Part shown: positions 4,813 to 8,127 of the stretch, piece after piece | How the letters are laid out: every line of letters begins with the position of its first letter | How positions within the stretch are numbered: the first letter of the stretch is position 1 | NCBI GenBank assembly: GCA_030038035.1 | Contig: JASHPP010000609.1 | Coordinates: 1-8,127, forward strand | Direction of reading: 5' to 3' | Length of the DNA stretch: 8,127 nt | Source: Trebonia sp. | Lineage (GTDB): Bacteria; Actinomycetota; Actinomycetes; Streptosporangiales; Streptosporangiaceae | Notes under the pieces: model-generated | The model's input: the letters and a program-made list of their open reading frames with translations, nothing else | Told to the model about the DNA's origin: nothing | Database searches by the model: none | Made by a program: the position numbers and the translations under genes

Positions 4813-6573
4813 GTGTCCGGGGATCCGACCTCTGCGGGCGGCAGACGCCCGGGTAGCCGGCTGCGTGCCGGGACGACCGGCACGGCACTAGCGGTCGCGG
4901 CCTTGCTGGCGCTGGCCGCGTGCAGCGGCGCGAGCAGCAGTTCGTCGGCCTCGAGTCCGGCGAGTTCCGCCAGTTCGGTCGCCACCGCCCCGGCGACCGG
5001 GTCGGCCAACCCGGCGGTCGACCAGAGCGTCAAGGGCTGCCCCACCACCGGCGGGACGCTGACCGTCGACCTCGACGAGCAGGTGCTGGCCGACCTCGAC
5101 CCGAGCTACACGCCGGAGGCCGTCGCCTACCGGGTGATCCGGGGTGTCTTCGACAGCCTGGTCTACGAGGGCGCCAACGGGCAGTTCACGCCCTGGCTGG
5201 CCACGAGCTGGACGGCGAACTCCACCGACACGTCCTACACGTTCATCCTGCGCAAGGGCGTCACGTTCTCCGACGGCACCCCGCTGAACGCGGCGGCGGT
5301 CAAGTACACGTTCGACCGGATCGAGAGCCCGGCGGAGGGGTCGCTGTTCGCGATCGCGCTGCTCGGCCCGTACAAGGACTCGGTCGTCAACAGCACCTAC
5401 AGCGTCACGGTCAACTTCAGCGCGCCCTACCCCGGCTTCCTCGAGGCGGCCAGCCAGGCGTTCCTCGGGATCGTCAGCCCGACCGCGGTGGAAAAGGAGG
5501 GCAACGCGGGCTTCGGGGAGCACCCGGTCGGATCGGGGCCGTTTGAGATCACCTCGAACATCGCCAACCAGTCCATCACCGAGGTCCGCAACCCGAACTA
5601 CGACTGGGGCCCGGCCGGCCTGAACCACCAGGGAGCGGCCTGCCTGTCGAAGATCATCTTCACTGAGGTGCCGACCGAGAGCACCCGGGCCGGGCAGCTC
5701 GAGCACGGCCAGGTCGACGCCGCCGAGACCATCCTGCCCCCCGACTACACCACGGTGAAGGGCGACCCGAACCTCAGGCTCTACGTGGTGCCCGGCGCCG
5801 GCGCGGCCTACCAGTACGAGATCAACACCGCCCAGGCCCCGTGGAACAACACCCAGCTGCGGATAGCGCTGCGCGACGCGATCAACCTGCCGGCCATCCT
5901 CACGGCCGTCTACCAGGGCGAGTACACCCAGGCCTGGGGCCCGCTCATGCCGAACACCGCGTTCTACGACCCGGCGGTGCAGAACTCCTGGTCCTACGAC
6001 CCCACGCTCGCCGACAGCATCCTGCAGAAGGCGGGCTGGGTGCTCGGCAGCGACGGCTACCGGCACAAGGACGGGCAGACGCTGTCGATCGCGTTCGAGG
6101 GCTCCACCCCGGACCGGGAGCTGCGCCAGGAGGTGAGCGTCTACATCCAGGCGTACCTCAAGGCCGTGGGCATCGACATGACGATCACCAACCTCACGGC
6201 CCAGGCGGCGATCGCCGGCGAGGAGTCCGACAAGTACGGGATCGTCGCCACGTCGTTCATCACCGCCTCGCCGAGCATCCTGTACGACTTCTTCGACTCC
6301 GCGCTGATCCCGGGCAACGGCAAGAGCGGCGAGAACGGCTCCCGCCTTGACAACGCGACCGTGGACAACTGGCTGGCCATCGCCGAGACGTCGACCAACC
6401 CGTCGGTAGAGACCACGTACTGGGACGACGTACAGGAGTACGTGGTGAAGAACGCGGTCGTGATCCCGATCGAGCTCGAGCCGTACATCCTCGCCACCAC
6501 GTCGGCGGTGCACGGCCTTGCGTTCGACAGGCGCGACTACCCGATGTACTACGGGGTTTGGCTGGCGAGCTGA
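4813..6573 (+). CDS. Family 5 (DppA/OppA-type) ABC transporter substrate-binding lipoprotein
   Basis: A 586-aa extracellular binding protein anchored to the membrane by lipid. It begins with a signal peptide: arginine-rich start (residues 11-18), hydrophobic stretch (24-34) and lipobox L-A-A-C with the lipidated cysteine at 37. A serine/alanine-rich flexible linker (38-70) follows. The mature domain has family 5 blocks: 'GGTLTVDLDEQVLADLDPSY' (79-98), 'PWLATSWTAN' (about 131-140), a 'YTFILRKGVTFSDGTPLNA' stretch, and 'HPVGSGPFEI'. These proteins bring peptides, nickel, or other small organic compounds to a DppBC permease. C76 and C277 are the only other cysteines I noted and could form a disulfide. 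The neighbourhood favours an organic substrate for the monooxygenases rather than a nutritional peptide (inference). Its stop overlaps the permease start (TGATG), so translation is coupled. Confidence 0.93.
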   Translation: MSGDPTSAGGRRPGSRLRAGTTGTALAVAALLALAACSGASSSSSASSPASSASSVATAPATGSANPAVDQSVKGCPTTGGTLTVDLDEQVLADLDPSYTPEAVAYRVIRGVFDSLVYEGANGQFTPWLATSWTANSTDTSYTFILRKGVTFSDGTPLNAAAVKYTFDRIESPAEGSLFAIALLGPYKDSVVNSTYSVTVNFSAPYPGFLEAASQAFLGIVSPTAVEKEGNAGFGEHPVGSGPFEITSNIANQSITEVRNPNYDWGPAGLNHQGAACLSKIIFTEVPTESTRAGQLEHGQVDAAETILPPDYTTVKGDPNLRLYVVPGAGAAYQYEINTAQAPWNNTQLRIALRDAINLPAILTAVYQGEYTQAWGPLMPNTAFYDPAVQNSWSYDPTLADSILQKAGWVLGSDGYRHKDGQTLSIAFEGSTPDRELRQEVSVYIQAYLKAVGIDMTITNLTAQAAIAGEESDKYGIVATSFITASPSILYDFFDSALIPGNGKSGENGSRLDNATVDNWLAIAETSTNPSVETTYWDDVQEYVVKNAVVIPIELEPYILATTSAVHGLAFDRRDYPMYYGVWLAS

Positions 6574-7505
6574 TGCTCGGGGTTGTCGGGCGGAGGATCG
6601 CCGTCGGCATCCCGGTCATCATCGGCGTGACCGCGATCATCTTCTTCGTGCTGCGGGTGCTGCCCGGCAACCCCGTTGACATCATCACCGCGGGCGCGCC
6701 CACCACCCCGGCCGAACGGCAGGACATCATCAACGAGTTCGGGCTGAACAAGCCGGTGCTCGCGCAGTTCGGCAGCTTCCTGTGGGGCGCGCTGCACGGT
6801 AACTTCGGCGACTCGTTCTCGACCAGGCTGCCGGTGGTGAGCCAGATCAGCCAGCAGTCGATGGCCACCGTCGAGCTGGCCGCGGCGGCGATGGCGGCGA
6901 CCGCGGTGCTCGGGATCGGCCTGGGGGCGGTGTCCGCGCTGACGTACGGCAGCTGGATCGACGCGGCGATCCGCGCGGTCACGCTGCTCGGCAGCTCGAT
7001 GCCGATCATCTTGACCGGCCCGCTGCTGATCCTGCTGCTCTCGTTCACCGTGCACCTGTTCCCCGCCACCGGAAGCGGGTCGTTCTCCCAGCTCGTGCTG
7101 CCCGCGCTGGCGCTGGCGCTGTTCGCGTGCGGGGTGATCGTCCGGCTGGTGCGCTCGTCCATGCTCGAGGTGAAGAGCCAGGAGTTCGTCACCGCGCTGC
7201 GCGCCAAGGGCGTCGGCGAGGCACGGATCTGGCTGCGGCACATTCTGCGCAACGCGCTCGTGCCCGCGGTGACCCTGCTCGGCGTCCAGCTCGGCACGCT
7301 GCTGTCCGGCGCGGTGGTGGCCGAGACCGTGTTCGGCAGGCAGGGCCTTGGCAGCCTGCTCGTCACCGGCATCGACAACAAGGACTACCCCATGGTGCAG
7401 GCGATCGTCTTGATCATCGCGACCGCCTACATCGTGCTGAACATCATCGTCGACGTCGGCTACTCGCTGCTCGACCCGCGGGTGCGCGTCCAGACGGCCG
7501 GGTGA
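6573..7505 (+). CDS. DppB-type ABC transporter permease
   Basis: A 310-aa inner-membrane subunit of a peptide/nickel-type importer. The N-terminus 'RRIAVGIPVIIGVTAIIFFVLRVLPGNPVD' region (7-36) is the usual first membrane helix followed by the family's LPGNP motif. Further helices lie at about 98-122, 137-160, 175-193, 228-250 and 275-297. The cytoplasmic EAA loop that contacts the ATPase is at about 204-229, containing 'EFVTALRAKGVGEARIWLRH' with G213. The ATG at 6573 shares its A with the TGA of the binding-protein gene and gives a start typical of the family. A TTG at 6558 would add five residues (MAGEL) and is less likely. It forms a heterodimer with the next gene product. Confidence 0.93.
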   Translation: MLGVVGRRIAVGIPVIIGVTAIIFFVLRVLPGNPVDIITAGAPTTPAERQDIINEFGLNKPVLAQFGSFLWGALHGNFGDSFSTRLPVVSQISQQSMATVELAAAAMAATAVLGIGLGAVSALTYGSWIDAAIRAVTLLGSSMPIILTGPLLILLLSFTVHLFPATGSGSFSQLVLPALALALFACGVIVRLVRSSMLEVKSQEFVTALRAKGVGEARIWLRHILRNALVPAVTLLGVQLGTLLSGAVVAETVFGRQGLGSLLVTGIDNKDYPMVQAIVLIIATAYIVLNIIVDVGYSLLDPRVRVQTAG

Positions 7506-8127
7506 TGGGCACGGACGGCATGGACGTCAAGGTGCCGGCGGACCAGGTGGCGGCACGGTCCGCGCCGGACGCCGGCACAGGCGTGCGGGTGCTGCCACTG
7601 ATCCTGGGCCGGTGGGGACCGCTCGGGCGTCCGGCCGTGGCCCGCCGTCGCCGGGCCCGCCGGGCGTCCCGGGCGTCCCGGGCGGCTCGGGTCCGCGCCA
7701 GGATCGGGCTGATCATCGCCGCGGCCTTCCTGGTGCTGCTGGTCTTGTGGGCGATCGTCCCAGGCGTCTTCGCGGGCACGGACCCGACGGCGGTGAACCC
7801 GCTGGCCGCGCTGACCGGGCCGTCCGTGCACAACTTCCTCGGCACCGACCAGTACGGCCGCAGCATCTACGACGAGCTGGTCTACGGCGCCCGCCCCGCC
7901 CTGGAGGTGGGCGTGGGCAGCACGCTGCTCGGCGGGGCGGTCGGCTCGCTGATCGGGATCGTGGGCGGCTACCTGGGCGGCTGGTTCGACCTGCTGATCA
8001 TGCGGCTGATCGACATGCTGCTCGCGCTGCCCGGCCTGCTGCTCGCGCTGATCTTCATCGCGGCGCTGCCGCGAACCCTGTCGAACGAGATTTTCGCGAT
8101 CGCGATCGCCTCGGTCCCCATCTTCGC
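7505..8127 (+). CDS. DppC-type ABC transporter permease, 3' end cut by window
   Basis: An open frame starting with ATG 7505, overlapping the previous stop as TGATG, runs 207 codons to the window edge without a stop. The first 65 residues are cytoplasmic and unusually long and basic, with R-rich residues 47-66 (RRRRARRASRASRAARVRAR) just before the first membrane helix (about 67-89). Then comes the family block 'NFLGTDQYGRSIYDELVYGAR' starting at 110, and 'GGYLGGWFDLLIMRLIDMLLALPGLLLAL' type sequence (154-182), diagnostic of DppC/OppC. It pairs with the DppB-type protein to form the channel. The EAA loop and C-terminus lie outside the window, as presumably do the ATPase genes. In-frame ATG 7520 is an alternative start. 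Confidence 0.9.
   Translation, partial: MGTDGMDVKVPADQVAARSAPDAGTGVRVLPLILGRWGPLGRPAVARRRRARRASRASRAARVRARIGLIIAAAFLVLLVLWAIVPGVFAGTDPTAVNPLAALTGPSVHNFLGTDQYGRSIYDELVYGARPALEVGVGSTLLGGAVGSLIGIVGGYLGGWFDLLIMRLIDMLLALPGLLLALIFIAALPRTLSNEIFAIAIASVPIF
7662..7684 (+). repeat. Short in-frame tandem repeat GGGCGTCCC x2.5
   Basis: GGGCGTCCC occurs at 7662-7670 and 7671-7679 with a partial third copy (GGGCG, 7680-7684). It is nine bases long, so it keeps frame, and encodes the RAS-RAS-RAA run in the basic N-terminal tail of the DppC-type permease. Likely formed by slippage; copy number could vary between strains without breaking the gene. Confidence 0.5.

Noticed and set aside
4888..6513. 541-aa open frame on the - strand
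   Set aside because: It lies wholly inside the well-recognised binding-protein gene. Its product is valine/arginine/glycine-rich low-complexity sequence typical of the antisense of GC-rich codons, with no domain I recognise.
1..8127. RNA genes, CRISPR arrays, insertion sequences, attachment sites
   Set aside because: No tRNA-like folds, spaced repeats, transposase motifs or terminal inverted repeats were seen. Non-coding gaps are all under 120 bases, too short for most such elements.

Overview
The window is high-GC, gene-dense DNA from an actinobacterium. GTG and ATG starts are used, coding is packed on one strand, short AT-rich islands mark the promoters, and one gene belongs to the DinB/mycothiol-dependent maleylpyruvate isomerase (MDMPI) superfamily, whose large expansion is typical of mycothiol-making Actinobacteria. 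Species cannot be assigned from sequence alone. All seven recognisable genes lie on the + strand; I see no RNA gene, insertion sequence, CRISPR array or gene on the - strand.

Left part (1-4694), oxidation genes. A compact AT-rich promoter (1-42) precedes two tandem, paralogous flavin-dependent monooxygenases of the luciferase-like (LLM) superfamily: a divergent 400-aa protein (43-1245) and a canonical NtaA/SnaA/DszA-type 454-aa protein (1256-2620). An 85-base AT-rich gap carries a second promoter region with a perfect dyad. A DinB/MDMPI-type putative metalloenzyme (2706-3506) and a third LLM enzyme of the MsnO8-like 'group 1' type (3552-4694) follow. A 16-base perfect GC palindrome just after the last stop is a likely terminator.

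Right part (4695-8127), transport genes. A third AT-rich promoter region carries a dyad related to the second one. It drives a peptide-type (family 5) substrate-binding lipoprotein (4813-6573), a DppB-type permease (6573-7505) and a DppC-type permease (7505 onward, cut by the window edge). Both junctions are TGATG stop/start overlaps. ATPase genes are expected beyond the right edge.

How they may work together (inference): the transporter imports a small organic compound, and the monooxygenases oxidatively cleave it, most plausibly to release sulfur (or nitrogen). NtaA-like plus MsnO8-like LLM enzymes beside an ABC importer recall the sulfur-scavenging ytmI-type operon of Bacillus subtilis (YtnJ + YtmO), but here with an MDMPI-like protein and a dipeptide-type importer. 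The most checkable new signal is a shared dyad, CTAYTA-N2-TYAGTAGGT, upstream of both the MDMPI-like gene and the transporter operon. It suggests one regulator controls catabolism and uptake. No regulator and no flavin reductase is encoded in the window.
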